Shown here: positions 16,790 to 27,100 of the stretch, one piece after another
Numbering within the stretch: the first letter of the stretch is position 1
How the letters are laid out: every line of letters starts with the position of its first letter
Assembly (NCBI GenBank): GCA_002256435.1
Contig: NKJC01000001.1
Span: 930,001 to 994,000, forward strand
Source: Chitinophagaceae bacterium BSSC1
Lineage (GTDB): Bacteria > Bacteroidota > Bacteroidia > Chitinophagales > Chitinophagaceae
Reading direction: 5' to 3'
DNA: 64,000 nt
Notes under the pieces: model-generated
What the model saw: only the letters and a program-made list of their open reading frames with translations
Told to the model about the DNA's origin: nothing
Database searches by the model: none
Translations under genes and position numbers: made by a program

Positions 16790-18169
16790 CTAGTTTTTAA
16801 CTACGTTGTTACTTGCTTTTTTCCAGTCTTCCAAGCCGGCGCAGTTGCCAAACTCTTTGTCAATAGAAATATAGTAGGTAGGGATATGCTCCTTAAACCA
16901 TTTTTCCAAAATCCCGGATTTCTTATCTTCCAAAGCGCGTTGAGATACGCGGTTGTAATCTTCTTTCAGATTTTCGCGGTGTGGCTCGGTGCGATTTTTC
17001 AAATAGATCAAGCGTACTTTTTTAGAACCACGCTCATCAGTAAATACCTGTGGTTTGGAATAAGAACCGGGCTTCATGTCTTTTAATGCTACCACCATTT
17101 CCTTGTCCACTTGGTCAATGGTTATAAAGGTTGATCCATCTCTTCCAGAAATAGCACCTGCACTAAACTTGCTTCCTTCGTCTTCTGAATATTTGCTTAC
17201 GGCTTCACCAAATGAAATAGAACCCGCTACCAATTGCTTACGGATAGAATCCAATTTGGTCTTGGCTTCTGTAATTTCCTCATCGGTTACTGGAGGAATA
17301 CGTAAAATATGCCTTACTACTGCATCGTCACCGGCACGGCTCACCATTTGAATAATGTGCAAACCAAATTTAGACTTGATCACAGAAGAAATTTGACCTT
17401 CTTTTAAACGGAAAGCACCTGAAAGAAATGCGGGATCCCACATATTCTTGTCATTGCGGTTCAAGTTATACTGTCCGGCGTTCTCTGCTTTTCCTGGATC
17501 TTCTGAATAGAATTTTACCAGCTGTTCAAATTTCTTAGAACCTGATTCAACCTGCTTTTTGTAGTCATACAATTGTTTGGCTACATATTCTTCTACATCC
17601 TTATTGGCCTTGGGTTGCAATACAATTTGACTTACTTCAATTTCACTTTCGTAGAAGGGAAGACTGTCTTTGGGTGTACGGCTATAATAAGCTTTCACCT
17701 CTGTTGGAGTCATCTTAATACTACCCAATATCTTAGCACGCATCTGTTTAGCCAATTCCTGTTCTTTAAGGGCTTCCCTAAAGTCTTCTTTCATTTGATA
17801 AATAGTTTTCCCGGCAATTTCTTCTAAGACATCTTTAGAACCATAGGAGCTGATAAAACTTCTTATCCTATTCTCCATATCTGCCTCAATGTCTTCATCA
17901 TTAACGGTCAAGGAATCCTTCATGGCTTGTAATACCAAGGCCTTTTGAATTAACTGGCCTTCTAATATCTGACACTCGGTTGGAATCATAGCATTCTCCT
18001 GTCCTTGAGACTGGCGCTTGATATCGGAGATGGCATTGGTAATATCGGAATGCAGGATAATCTTATCACCTACTTGTGCAATGATCTTGTCCGCTACCAC
18101 TTTCTTTGATTGCGCCTGAGAGGTTAATGCCCCTGACATGATCAACAAAACAACAATTACACGCTTCAT
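16790..18169 (-). CDS. SurA-like periplasmic peptidyl-prolyl isomerase
   Basis: 459 residues from ATG 18169 (MKRVIVVLLIMSGALTSQAQ, a signal peptide); an in-frame ATG five codons earlier is less likely. An N-terminal SurA-type chaperone region (VVADKIIAQVGDKIILHSDI) covers about residues 24-165. It is followed by two parvulin domains at about 173-275 (YSEDPGKAENAGQYNLN, FGLHIIQM) and 283-390 (YSEDEGSKFSAGAIS). The domain order matches SurA/PpiD-type chaperones that deliver outer-membrane proteins. It lies downstream of infB in the same direction but behind a strong terminator, so it is probably read partly from read-through or from its own promoter. Confidence 0.9.
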   Translation of the reverse strand: MKRVIVVLLIMSGALTSQAQSKKVVADKIIAQVGDKIILHSDITNAISDIKRQSQGQENAMIPTECQILEGQLIQKALVLQAMKDSLTVNDEDIEADMENRIRSFISSYGSKDVLEEIAGKTIYQMKEDFREALKEQELAKQMRAKILGSIKMTPTEVKAYYSRTPKDSLPFYESEIEVSQIVLQPKANKDVEEYVAKQLYDYKKQVESGSKKFEQLVKFYSEDPGKAENAGQYNLNRNDKNMWDPAFLSGAFRLKEGQISSVIKSKFGLHIIQMVSRAGDDAVVRHILRIPPVTDEEITEAKTKLDSIRKQLVAGSISFGEAVSKYSEDEGSKFSAGAISGRDGSTFITIDQVDKEMVVALKDMKPGSYSKPQVFTDERGSKKVRLIYLKNRTEPHRENLKEDYNRVSQRALEDKKSGILEKWFKEHIPTYYISIDKEFGNCAGLEDWKKASNNVVKN

Positions 18170-18185
18170 AGTATACAATATCATT

Positions 18186-18220
18186 CAAAAATAGCAAATC
18201 AGGCCGCGAACGGCCTGATT
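18186..18220 (-). terminator. Intrinsic terminator after infB
   Basis: Perfect 10-base arms AATCAGGCCG (18197-18206) and CGGCCTGATT (18211-18220). On the minus strand the loop is TTCG, followed by TGCTATTTTTG. The stable tetraloop and T-run fit a terminator of the rimP-nusA-infB transcript. Confidence 0.85.
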
Positions 18221-18239
18221 CACATCAGCTTTAACAAAC

Positions 18240-21200
18240 TTATAAAGTACGCTTCACTTCTTCTTCCTCAAATGCTTCTACAATATCACCCACGCGTAGG
18301 TCTGAGAAGTTCTTGATGGTCAATCCGCACTCCGTATTGGTAGCCACGTCTTTTACATCGTCCTTGAAGCGTTTCAAGCTGCCCAACTCGGCTGCCTGTC
18401 CTTCTCCTTTGGGATACTCCACAATACCGTCACGGATAATCCTGATCTTAGAGTTACGCGCAATTTTTCCTTCCAATACAAAACAACCTGCAACGGTGGC
18501 TTTGTCAAATTTGTAGACTTCACGAACTTCCACATTGGCTGTAATCTTCTCTTGGAACTTGGGTTCCAACATACCTTCCATGGCGCTCTTAACCTCGTCA
18601 ATGGCTTGGTAGATAATAGAGTACAATTTAATTTCCACACCTTCTGTATCGGCCAATCTGTTGGCTTGTTGAGAAGGTCTTACGTTAAATCCAATGACAA
18701 TGGCGTCAGAAGCAGTTGCCAACAACACATCACTTTCAGAGATTTGACCAACACCCTTGTGAACAACGCGCACCGCAATTTCTTCGGTACTTAGTTTCTG
18801 TAAGGAATCACTCAAGGCTTCTACAGAACCATCCACGTCACCTTTGATAATGATGTTCAGTTCTTTAAAGTTACCCAGTGCCAAACGGCGTCCAATCTCA
18901 TCCAAAGTAATATGCTTACGAGCACGCAATCCTTGCTCACGCAATAACTGCGCACGTTTGGTTGCTGTTTCTTTTGCTTCTGCTTCGTCTTCAAAGACAC
19001 GGAATTTTTCACCGGCCTGTGGCGCACCATTCAAACCAAGTATTACTACTGGAGTAGATGGAGGAGCAATTTCAATACGCTGGTTACGCTCATTGAACAT
19101 AGCTTTCACACGTCCATAGTGTTGACCAGATACAATCAAGTCTCCTTGACGCAGTGTTCCGTTCTGTACCAGGATGGTGGCTACATAACCACGTCCCTTA
19201 TCCAAAGATGCTTCAATAATGGTACCAGTTGCTTCTCTTTCAGGATTGGCTTTTAGGTTCAAAATCTCTGCTTCTAACAATACTTTTTCAAGTAACAAGT
19301 CTACATTCAATCCTTGTTTGGCACTCAATTCTTGGTTCTGGTATTTACCACCCCAAGCTTCTACCAAGATATTCATCTGAGACAATTGCTCATAGATTTT
19401 CTGTGGTTGTGCACCGTCTTTATCAATTTTGTTCACCGCAAAAATCATCGGCACTGCCGCAGCTTGTGCGTGGCTGATGGCCTCCTTGGTTTGTGGCATC
19501 ACTGCGTCATCGGCAGCTACCACAATAATGGCTATATCAGTTACTTTGGCACCACGAGCACGCATGGCCGTAAAGGCTTCGTGACCCGGTGTATCCAAGA
19601 ATGTGATGGCTTTTCCGTTTGGAAGGGTTACTTCATAGGCACCGATGTGCTGGGTGATACCACCGGCCTCACCTGCTACTACATTGGCACTACGGATATA
19701 ATCCAACAAAGAGGTTTTACCGTGGTCAACGTGACCCATGATGGTAACAATAGGTGCTCTTTCAACCTGTGCTGCTTCATCATCATCTTCATCGTCCTCG
19801 TCTTCTTCGTCAAGGTCATCAATTCCTATGAATTCCACTTCAAATCCAAACTCACTAGATACTAATTCAATTACTTCTGCGTCCAAACGTTGGTTAATGG
19901 ATACCATGATACCCAATCCCATACATTTTCCAATTACTTCCGCAAAGCTTACGTCCATCAGGTTGGCCAACTCACTTACGGTAACAAATTCTGTTACTTG
20001 TAATTTGTTGTCTTCCGTCATCTCGCCCATGTTCTCTGCAGCTTCATCGCGCTTAGCCCTTCGGTATTTGGCTTTTAGGCTCTTTCCGCGTCCACCTGTA
20101 CCAGATAATTTGGCCTGTGTTTCACGGATTTTTTCCTGTATTGCTTTTTGGTCAATTTCTTTGTTGTCATCACCTCTACGTGGAGCTGCACTTCTGTCTC
20201 TGTTTGGTCCGCCTCCGGCGCGATTTCCACCACCAGCACCACGGTTAAATCCGCCACCGCCTTGTTGACCACCACCGCCTCCGCGATTGAATCCACCATT
20301 ATTATTGGCTGGAACAATGGGTCTATTGGGTCCAGTTGCCCTTGCAGGTGCACCTGGAGCTCCTGGTGTACCAGTTGCTGGTGCATCAGGTTTTTTGTCA
20401 ATAGGAATACGTTTGCGTTTGCGTTTTTCATCCCTGCCCATTGGTTTTGGACGGGTATCGCTATTGATTGGCAATTCAATTTTGCCCAAGATTTTTGGTC
20501 CTTCCAGTTTTTCAGCCCTAATATTTTCAATCACTGGTCCCGCTTCCACTTCTGGAACATCAGGAACCACTGTTTTGGCAACAGGTGCTTCCACAACTGG
20601 CGCAGCTACTGGTTCAACCACAGCAACTGGTGCTGGAGCTGGCGTAGGTGCAACAGGAGCAGGTGCTTCTGTTTTTTTAGCCGTTTTCTTTGGTCTGGTA
20701 GAGGAATCAATGGCCGAAAGATCAATTTTGTTGATCACTTTTGGCGCTTCAATTTCTGGCGCTTCAATCTTTGAAACCGGGGCTTCTACAACTGGGGCAG
20801 CTACTGGTTCTACAGGAGCTACTACTACTGGCTCAACAACTACCACTGGAGCGGGCTCTACCACTACTGGTTTTGCAACTGGAGTAGGGGCAATTTCTAC
20901 TGGAGCAGCAGAAATAAGGGTTGGCGCAGCCGGTTGTTCGGGTTCTGCTGGCTTAGCAGGTTCCGCCTTAGCCGTTTTGTCTTCTTTCTTAACAAAACTG
21001 ATCTCTTCTTCGTCTTTTTTCTTCCTTGGTTCGCCTTGCGCACCTTTAGGTATTTCTACTAGGTCAGCCTTGTTCTTGGCTTGTTTGTCCTGTTGGAACT
21101 CTGCCTGAAGGGCATAGTAATGATCTTCTGAAAGCTTTGCCGTGGGCTTCAGATCGTCGCGGTTAAATCCTTTCTTCACCAAAAATTCAATCAGGGTATC

Positions 21201-21260
21201 CTGACCAATGTTGAATTCTTTGGCGGCTGCTAACAGTCTTGGTAATTTCAGTTCTGACAT
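18240..21260 (-). CDS. infB: Translation initiation factor IF-2
   Basis: 1006 residues. The N-terminal IF2_N start ([27 protein letters not shown]) is followed by a long low-complexity segment rich in Pro, Ala and Val (about 80-250), and by Gly/Arg/Asn-rich repeats (about 300-360). A second IF2_N-like unit precedes the GTPase: GHVDHGKTS at about 508, DTPGHEAF and NKIDKD. The C-terminal domains II-IV bind fMet-tRNA and the ribosome. The total length is long even for the family because of the linker, which Bacteroidota IF-2 proteins commonly carry. It follows nusA by 119 bases. A hairpin and an A8 tract lie directly before the ATG. Several long frames on the opposite strand here are composition artefacts. 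Confidence 0.98.
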   Translation of the reverse strand: MSELKLPRLLAAAKEFNIGQDTLIEFLVKKGFNRDDLKPTAKLSEDHYYALQAEFQQDKQAKNKADLVEIPKGAQGEPRKKKDEEEISFVKKEDKTAKAEPAKPAEPEQPAAPTLISAAPVEIAPTPVAKPVVVEPAPVVVVEPVVVAPVEPVAAPVVEAPVSKIEAPEIEAPKVINKIDLSAIDSSTRPKKTAKKTEAPAPVAPTPAPAPVAVVEPVAAPVVEAPVAKTVVPDVPEVEAGPVIENIRAEKLEGPKILGKIELPINSDTRPKPMGRDEKRKRKRIPIDKKPDAPATGTPGAPGAPARATGPNRPIVPANNNGGFNRGGGGGQQGGGGFNRGAGGGNRAGGGPNRDRSAAPRRGDDNKEIDQKAIQEKIRETQAKLSGTGGRGKSLKAKYRRAKRDEAAENMGEMTEDNKLQVTEFVTVSELANLMDVSFAEVIGKCMGLGIMVSINQRLDAEVIELVSSEFGFEVEFIGIDDLDEEDEDDEDDDEAAQVERAPIVTIMGHVDHGKTSLLDYIRSANVVAGEAGGITQHIGAYEVTLPNGKAITFLDTPGHEAFTAMRARGAKVTDIAIIVVAADDAVMPQTKEAISHAQAAAVPMIFAVNKIDKDGAQPQKIYEQLSQMNILVEAWGGKYQNQELSAKQGLNVDLLLEKVLLEAEILNLKANPEREATGTIIEASLDKGRGYVATILVQNGTLRQGDLIVSGQHYGRVKAMFNERNQRIEIAPPSTPVVILGLNGAPQAGEKFRVFEDEAEAKETATKRAQLLREQGLRARKHITLDEIGRRLALGNFKELNIIIKGDVDGSVEALSDSLQKLSTEEIAVRVVHKGVGQISESDVLLATASDAIVIGFNVRPSQQANRLADTEGVEIKLYSIIYQAIDEVKSAMEGMLEPKFQEKITANVEVREVYKFDKATVAGCFVLEGKIARNSKIRIIRDGIVEYPKGEGQAAELGSLKRFKDDVKDVATNTECGLTIKNFSDLRVGDIVEAFEEEEVKRTL

Positions 21261-21280
21261 TCAGTTTTTTTTAGTCAACA

Positions 21281-21300
21281 AACCGGGGCGGACCCCGATT
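21281..21300 (-). promoter_or_regulatory. Hairpin in the nusA-infB spacer
   Basis: On the minus strand AATCGGGG and CCCCGGTT pair (one wobble) around TCCG, 21 bases before the infB ATG. A run of eight A follows (21265-21272), not T, so it is not a simple terminator. Confidence 0.5.
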
Positions 21301-21379
21301 CTTATTTTGTGCTTACTCCCTGCCTTCCAAGTCTGGCAATTGGTCATCACACAGACAAAGATAGCTTGTTATAAGCTGC

Positions 21380-22630
21380 TTATTCTTCCCTTTGAAATTC
21401 TTCTTCTAGTACTTTGCGAACTTCTATAATAGTTTCCTTCTCTAAATCGGTTCTTCTTTCTAGTTCGTCAGCTGACAATTTGAGTACGCTTCTGGCTGTG
21501 TCACAACCAATTTTCTTGAACTCGTCAATGATCCAAGTCTCAATTTCATCGCTAAATTCTTCCAAGTCAATATCAAATTCATCCACCACTTCTTCGTCTT
21601 CACGGAACACGTCAATCTCATATCCGGTAAGCTCACAAGCCAGTTTAATGTTCACCCCACGGCGTCCAATGGCTAGAGAAACTTGGTCTGCTTTTAGATA
21701 TACTTCAGCGTGCTTTTTCTCATTATCCAACTCCATATAGCTGATTTTAGCCGGCGTTAATGAACGCTGAATCAACAATTGGATATTGGTAGTAAAGTTG
21801 ATCACGTCTATGTTCTCGTTTTTCAATTCACGTACAATTCCGTGAATACGGCTACCCTTCATACCCACACAAGCACCAACTGGATCAATCCTATCGTCGT
21901 AAGACTCAACCGCTACTTTGGCTCTTTCTCCTGGATCACGTACAATTTTCTTGATGGCAATTAAACCGTCAAAGATTTCAGGAACTTCAATTTCTAATAA
22001 TTTAGACAAGAACAATGGGCTAGTCCTTGACAGGATAATCACTGGTGAGTTGTTTTTCAGGTCTACCCTAGCAACAACGGCACGAATATTTTCGCCTTTT
22101 TTGAAATAGTCTTGTGGAATTTGTTCAGACTTAGGAAGGATCAGCTCATTACTTTCTTCATCCAGCAACAAAACTTCTTTTTTCCAAACCTGGTATACTT
22201 CTGCACTAATGATATCGCCCACGCGATCACCATATTTCTTAATCAATGCATTCTTTTTCAGGTCACTGATACGGCTAGCCAATGTTTGTTTAGCTGCCAA
22301 AATAGCCCTGCGTCCAAAATCTAGGATATCAACCTCTTCATACAATTCTTCACCCACTTCAAAATCCGGTTCAATTTTTACAGCTTCTGTATAACCTACT
22401 TCTGCCAAAGGATCCAAGACTTCTCCATCATCCACAATCATCCTTCTACGAATAATTTCCAAGTCACCTTTTTCGGCGTTTACGATTACGTCAAAGTTCT
22501 CGTCACTGCCAAATTTCTTGCGCAACAAGGTTTTGAACACGTCTTCTACCACTTTCATCATCGTGGGACGGTCAATGCTCTCTGCGTCTTTGAATTCTTG
22601 GAATGCCTCAATCAGGTTGATACTAGCCAT
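21380..22630 (-). CDS. nusA: Transcription termination/antitermination factor NusA
   Basis: 416 residues: N-terminal NusA domain (about 1-125), S1 domain (about 130-200), and tandem KH domains with the signature DPVGACVGMKGSRIHGIVREL at about 250-270 and LAIGRRGVNIKLACEL at about 315-330. A short acidic C-terminal part follows (VVDEFDIDLEEFSDEIETW) with one helix-hairpin-helix-like repeat. The length matches NusA proteins lacking the proteobacterial repeat domains. It binds RNA polymerase and nascent RNA and modulates pausing and termination. It lies between rimP and infB, the conserved gene order. Confidence 0.97.
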   Translation of the reverse strand: MASINLIEAFQEFKDAESIDRPTMMKVVEDVFKTLLRKKFGSDENFDVIVNAEKGDLEIIRRRMIVDDGEVLDPLAEVGYTEAVKIEPDFEVGEELYEEVDILDFGRRAILAAKQTLASRISDLKKNALIKKYGDRVGDIISAEVYQVWKKEVLLLDEESNELILPKSEQIPQDYFKKGENIRAVVARVDLKNNSPVIILSRTSPLFLSKLLEIEVPEIFDGLIAIKKIVRDPGERAKVAVESYDDRIDPVGACVGMKGSRIHGIVRELKNENIDVINFTTNIQLLIQRSLTPAKISYMELDNEKKHAEVYLKADQVSLAIGRRGVNIKLACELTGYEIDVFREDEEVVDEFDIDLEEFSDEIETWIIDEFKKIGCDTARSVLKLSADELERRTDLEKETIIEVRKVLEEEFQREE

Positions 22631-22651
22631 AACTTAATTTTTTTTTCGATC

Positions 22652-22668
22652 TGCAGACCCCGTCTGCA
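22652..22668 (-). promoter_or_regulatory. Hairpin in the rimP-nusA spacer
   Basis: Perfect TGCAGAC/GTCTGCA arms with a three-base loop, followed on the minus strand by a run of nine A (22638-22646) and the nusA ATG at 22630. Same layout as in front of infB. Confidence 0.5.
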
Positions 22669-22673
22669 ACTGA

Positions 22674-23138
22674 TTAAAATTTAATTTGAACGGTTGTTGT
22701 TTTGATATTACTGAAAGGAATCAACAATTGTTGTGTAATTGCCTTCTTACCCTTACCCTCTGTGGTTTCTAGCAAAATGTCTGCCTCTGTTACCGCCAGC
22801 AATTTGCCCTCTTTGGTAGTGCCATCTAGAAAGATAATTTCTAGTGATCTTCCTATATTGCGGTGGTATTGTCTGTTAAACAAAAGCGGCTCACCTAAAC
22901 CAGGAGAAGATACTTCCAAAGAGAACTCTCCCTCTGGGTACCATCCCTTTTCTTCTATGAGCTTGTAGAGCTGACGATTGAATTTTACGCATTTTTCAAT
23001 GGAAATTCCTTCGTCCCCATCCATAAACACTTTGATATTATTGGTGGGTTTAATTTTCAGGCTCACCAGAAAATAAGAAGGTTCCTCAACCAACAATTGG
23101 TTGATGAGTGCTTCTATCGGTTGTACTTGTGCATCCAT
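22674..23138 (-). CDS. rimP: Ribosome maturation factor RimP
   Basis: 154 residues from ATG 23138 (MDAQVQPIEALINQLL). The frame is open upstream to 23231, but those codons run through a perfect hairpin and the promoter, so the internal ATG is preferred. RimP features: VFMDGDEGISIEKCVKFNRQLYKLIEE, then EGEFSLEVSSPGLGEPLLFNRQYHRNIGR, the conserved SSPGLxxPL segment, and an SH3-like C-terminal domain. Needed for 30S subunit maturation. First gene of the rimP-nusA-infB operon. Confidence 0.95.
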   Translation of the reverse strand: MDAQVQPIEALINQLLVEEPSYFLVSLKIKPTNNIKVFMDGDEGISIEKCVKFNRQLYKLIEEKGWYPEGEFSLEVSSPGLGEPLLFNRQYHRNIGRSLEIIFLDGTTKEGKLLAVTEADILLETTEGKGKKAITQQLLIPFSNIKTTTVQIKF

Positions 23139-23160
23139 TACTTCAGGTATGTAAAAAGGA

Positions 23161-23185
23161 GAAGGGAACGGTAGCCGTTCCCTTC
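23161..23185 (-). terminator. Terminator-like hairpin in the rimP leader
   Basis: Perfect 11-base arms GAAGGGAACGG (23161-23171) and CCGTTCCCTTC (23175-23185) with a three-base loop. Read on the minus strand it is followed by TCCTTTTTAC. It lies between the predicted promoter (23204-23236) and the rimP ATG (23138), the position of an attenuator. Confidence 0.6.
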
Positions 23186-23203
23186 TGTTGATCATTTCCA
23201 TTG

Positions 23204-23236
23204 CAAATATAGCGCAAACAGAGCCAATCATCCAAA
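23204..23236 (-). promoter_or_regulatory. Promoter of the rimP-nusA-infB operon
   Basis: Minus strand: TTTG (23233-23236), 21-base spacer, TATATTTG (23204-23211). Both boxes and the spacing match the Bacteroidota sigma consensus. Predicted leader of about 60 bases contains the attenuator-like hairpin. Confidence 0.65.
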
Positions 23237-23264
23237 TTTGTCTTTATCCTGCGCGCTTGGTCTT

Positions 23265-23272
23265 TATCTTTG
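23265..23272 (+). promoter_or_regulatory. TAnnTTTG element before the DUF4834 gene
   Basis: TATCTTTG ends seven bases before the ATG at 23280. It is divergent from the rimP promoter and again predicts a nearly leaderless transcript. Confidence 0.4.
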
Positions 23273-23279
23273 CGCTATT

Positions 23280-23531
23280 ATGATTAAGCTTATTTTCTAC
23301 GGATTGGTGGTCTACCTGATTTACAAACTGGTATTTGAATTTGTGATTCCTGTAAGCAAAGCAAGTAACCAAATGCGTGAAAAACTGCAGCAAATGCAGG
23401 AACAACAACGTTTTCAGCAGGAACAAGCGCGTGCCCAAGCACAGGCCCAAGCTAATGCTGAGCCAGTTACTAGCTCTAAAACTGCCTCAACAGACAAGGA
23501 TTATATAGAATTTGAAGAAATCAAGCCTTAA
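23280..23531 (+). CDS. Small membrane protein, DUF4834-like
   Basis: 83 residues from ATG 23280. One N-terminal transmembrane helix (MIKLIFYGLVVYLIYKLVFEFVIP) is followed by a glutamine/alanine-rich coiled-coil-like segment (QQMQEQQRFQQEQARAQAQAQ) and a short conserved-looking tail, DYIEFEEIKP. This layout matches the DUF4834 family of Bacteroidota, whose function is unknown. Divergent from rimP with a shared 140-base promoter region. Its TAA stop overlaps the stop of the HAD gene by four bases (TTAA). Confidence 0.75.
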   Translation: MIKLIFYGLVVYLIYKLVFEFVIPVSKASNQMREKLQQMQEQQRFQQEQARAQAQAQANAEPVTSSKTASTDKDYIEFEEIKP

Positions 23532-24160
23532 AGACCCAAATCCAGTAAGGTTTGGGGCCATACCAAATGATGGGCTAGCATGCCTGCTTCCCTTGCAGCT
23601 TCCACGTTTTTAATGGTATCGTCAATAAATAAGGTTTCGGCTGCTACCAAGCCCTGTTCTGCAAGAATGTGCAAAAATGGAGCTAGGTCAGGTTTGCGCA
23701 TACCCAAATGCTGGGAATAATAAGCTTTTACAAAATAGCTGTCAAAATCATCCCGGCCTGTTTGTTCCTTGTACATGCCATGAAAAGCATCATGGTGTAT
23801 TTGATTGGTATTAGAAAAAAGATAGATTTGATATTGATCTTTGATGTTGTTTAGCCAAGCTAGGGTTGGGAGTCTAAAGTCTAATAAAAGTGCATTCCAT
23901 GCAGTTTTAATTTGCTCATTGGTTAATGGAACCCCTGATGCAGCCCTAAAAGCCTCATAAAATGCTGGTTCTGACAAAGCCCCTGTTTCTAATTGAATAA
24001 ATAAATCATTGGCATGGTGTTGGGTAAACATTTCATGAAAACCAGTAACGCCTAATTCCTTGAAAGCAGATTCGGTTTTGGCAAAATCAATATTAAACAA
24101 TACCCCTCCTAAATCAAAGATGATGTTTTTTACGCCAGAGAAATCCTGTTGAGCAGCCAT
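23528..24160 (-). CDS. HAD-family phosphatase (YihX-like)
   Basis: 210 residues. Motif I IFDLGGVL has the nucleophile Asp16 and glycine at the usual second-aspartate position, as in the YihX-like subgroup. Motif II is in YLFSNTNQIH, the lysine in GMRKPDLAPF and the acidic motif IV in LFIDDTIKN. Such enzymes hydrolyse small phosphorylated sugars or nucleotides (YihX acts on glucose 1-phosphate). It begins one base after the stop of the giant cyclase gene, so it is co-transcribed and probably translationally coupled; a role in the same pathway is possible but unproven. Confidence 0.88.
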   Translation of the reverse strand: MAAQQDFSGVKNIIFDLGGVLFNIDFAKTESAFKELGVTGFHEMFTQHHANDLFIQLETGALSEPAFYEAFRAASGVPLTNEQIKTAWNALLLDFRLPTLAWLNNIKDQYQIYLFSNTNQIHHDAFHGMYKEQTGRDDFDSYFVKAYYSQHLGMRKPDLAPFLHILAEQGLVAAETLFIDDTIKNVEAAREAGMLAHHLVWPQTLLDLGL

Positions 24161-24161
24161 A

Positions 24162-27100
24162 TTATTTGTTCAGTTTTGCTTGAATGGCGCTAAGATATTC
24201 TGCTTTTTTGTCTGCGCGCATTTTCTGGGAAGTTTTTGTCCAATAATGGTGTTTCCCCAAAAAAGATAATTGCAACATATTCCAATCGTGTTCATCATGG
24301 ATCATGCCATAACCATAAAGTTCAGAATAAAGTTTTTTTCCAATCAACCAAAAATCATCCCTTCCCAAATAATCCAAGTCTGCGTCACAAATAATCTGCT
24401 CTAAATGATTTTGTGGCTCCTGAGGAGTTTTGGTTACAAGGATTAACTGGCAGATCCTTTCCTTTTCATTAATGGTTAATTCATAAGCCAATTGTTCTGC
24501 GTCTTCCATGAAGATGTCACAACTAACTTCTTCATGATTTAGATAGGTTTTAAGAAAACCCGTATCATGGTAAAGGGCTGCTATTTTTAAAAGCAATGCA
24601 TCCCTTTCATTGTCTATTCCTTCTAATTGCGCAATTCTTTCTGCCTGCAATAACACATCAGAAGTATGCCAAATGGTATGATAGTGCAATCTTTGATCAA
24701 GGTCTTTCATACGCATGAAAACCCTATGCTTGATTTTCTCTAACAAGAAGAAATCGTTGACAAAATACATGTCTATAAATCCCTTGTTTTTTGCAAGAAT
24801 CTTACCCCGGTATTCGCAATCAAAACATTCTTTGATTAAAGCATAGGTATTACCACTGATATTAATCCTGTTCACGTCACTATTCTCCACCATTCTAGCA
24901 GCAGTGTTCACTGTGTCTCCCCATATATCATAGGCAAACTTTTTAGAGCCTACAATACCAGCCACTACTGAACCTGAACTAATGCCAATGCGAATATCAA
25001 AATACAATTTTGATGCTGCTTTTTTTATCCGTTTGTTTTCTACAATAAATTGTTGAATAGCCAGAGCCGCTTCCAATACTTTTTCTGCGTGTTTTTCTTC
25101 TTCTAGCGGCAATCCGCATACAGCTAGATAAGCGTCTCCAATGGTTTTGATTTTCTCTAGACCAAATTGAGTTGTAATATGATCAAAGTTTTTAAAACAG
25201 AAATCCAATTCTTCTACCAAGTCTCTAGGTCCAAATTGCTCAGCTAACTTGGTAAAATCAACAAAGTCTGTAAATAATACCGTTACGTGATCATATTGTT
25301 TGGCAACTGAGCTTCCTTTGTTTTTTAATTCTTCTGCAATTTCACTGGGTAAAATATTCAACAACAACTCTTCTGATTTCTCTTTCTCAGCTTGCAATTC
25401 AGAAGTTCGTTGTATGATCTTTTGTTCTACATTATTGTATAAAGTGGCATTCTCAAAAGAAACCGCAATTTGCGATGCCAATAATTTTACAATCTCAGTT
25501 CGCTCATGCGTAAATGCCTGATTCAAGAAATTATTCTCTAAAAGAATTAGACCCTGTACTGCATTGTTTTTTAATACAGGTAAACAAAGTAGTGAACGAA
25601 CCTGATTGCTTTGTATATACTGGTCATTTTTATACGCAGCTTCATTGTAAGCATTGTTTAATAATAATACTTGTCTTGTGCGATATACATATTGTACTAT
25701 GCTCAATGGCAAATTTCTTTTGGAAGCGGATACTAGTTCTGTATTTACTGGATCCAACCCCTTTTTAGAAGCATAAATGGTAAACTGCCCATTGGCATCT
25801 GGGATAATAAAAAATGCATTTTCTGCAGCGGCATTTTCAATGAGTACACTGATAAGCTTAGACAATAACTTTTCCAAGTTAATTTCTGAAGCTATGCTGT
25901 TAGAGGCTTTGATAAAACTCTGAAAATCATTATCCAATGCTACGTGCAAACGCTGTGTTGCATGACCCTCTTTTCCAGTAATCAAAAAGGGATACTCTTT
26001 TTCTAATTGTCTTACAAGAAGTTTGGCTCCCCAAAAATTAAATTGGGTATGGGCATGTCTAATATAAGTTTTCTCTAGTTCCCCCATGCCTTGTTTTTGA
26101 TAGCATTCGGCTAATGACTTTGTAGCAATTCCTGCCGTCATGTATTGTTCATACTTGATAGCAGTATCAAAAGCTTTTTGTAAAAAAAACATGGTTTTGG
26201 CAGTTTGCTTTTTCCTTGCCGCCAACAATCCCATCAGCAACCATGATTTGGCTAAATGATTTTCTTCTTGCTGCTTTGCCCAAGCTTGCATTAGTTGTAT
26301 GGTCTTTCCAACAAACCTAAACTCCCAAAATTGCAAAGACCTTTCCAGTTTTAAGATTTTCAAAGCCAAGAAAAAATGGTGCATGACAAAACTATTCACC
26401 ATTCCTAACTGCGCTTTCATAGTTAGCATTAACTGAACTCTTTTTTTGGATACTTCATAATTTCCTGAAAAGAAATCATGCATTTCTTCTAGAATATGAA
26501 TATGGTTAAGGGCCGTATATTCCAATTCCAATACAGCTTTTTCTTTGATACTACTAATATTGGAAAGGTGCTGAACCATGGGCTGGGAAGCAAAATCCTG
26601 ACCCATTAAGTCCAAAGAAAATGCACGCAATATTTCTAGATATTCTAATGCATTTTGTTGTTTATTAGTTGCAACAATGGGGAGTATTTCTGACAATGAT
26701 TCTAGCATTTTCTCCAAATTGGATTCTGCATAAAATCGATTACTAAAATGGGTAATTAGACTAAAAAAAGCAATATTAATTTGACCAATTTGCCTACTGA
26801 AAATATAATTCTCATACAGCCTTTCACTACACTGCTTCCAAGAAAGATGGTTGATGCCAATAAATGTGGCATATAAAAATTCAGTTGTTGCAATGGCCAC
26901 TGAGTCTGAAAAACGTTCATTCATGGTCACCGCAATCTCATAGGTCTTTTGCGCTTCTTTGGGCTTATTACTATACATACTCAGTATAAAACCATAACAA
27001 GCCAAACAAAGTCCAAACAAATCAGAAGCCCCACTTTTAATGGACAAGGAGAGTTGTTTAGATGTGAGTTCTGGTATCATTTTAGGCGCGTACAAATAAG

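Noticed and set aside
20148..21108. Long plus-strand frames of 208 and 273 codons opposite infB
   Set aside because: They mirror the Pro/Ala/Val/Gly-rich linker of IF-2; their products are low-complexity (Ser/Gly/Thr or Trp/Cys-rich) and infB is certain.
23139..23231. Upstream extension of rimP
   Set aside because: The extra codons cross a perfect hairpin and the -7 box; RimP homology begins at ATG 23138.
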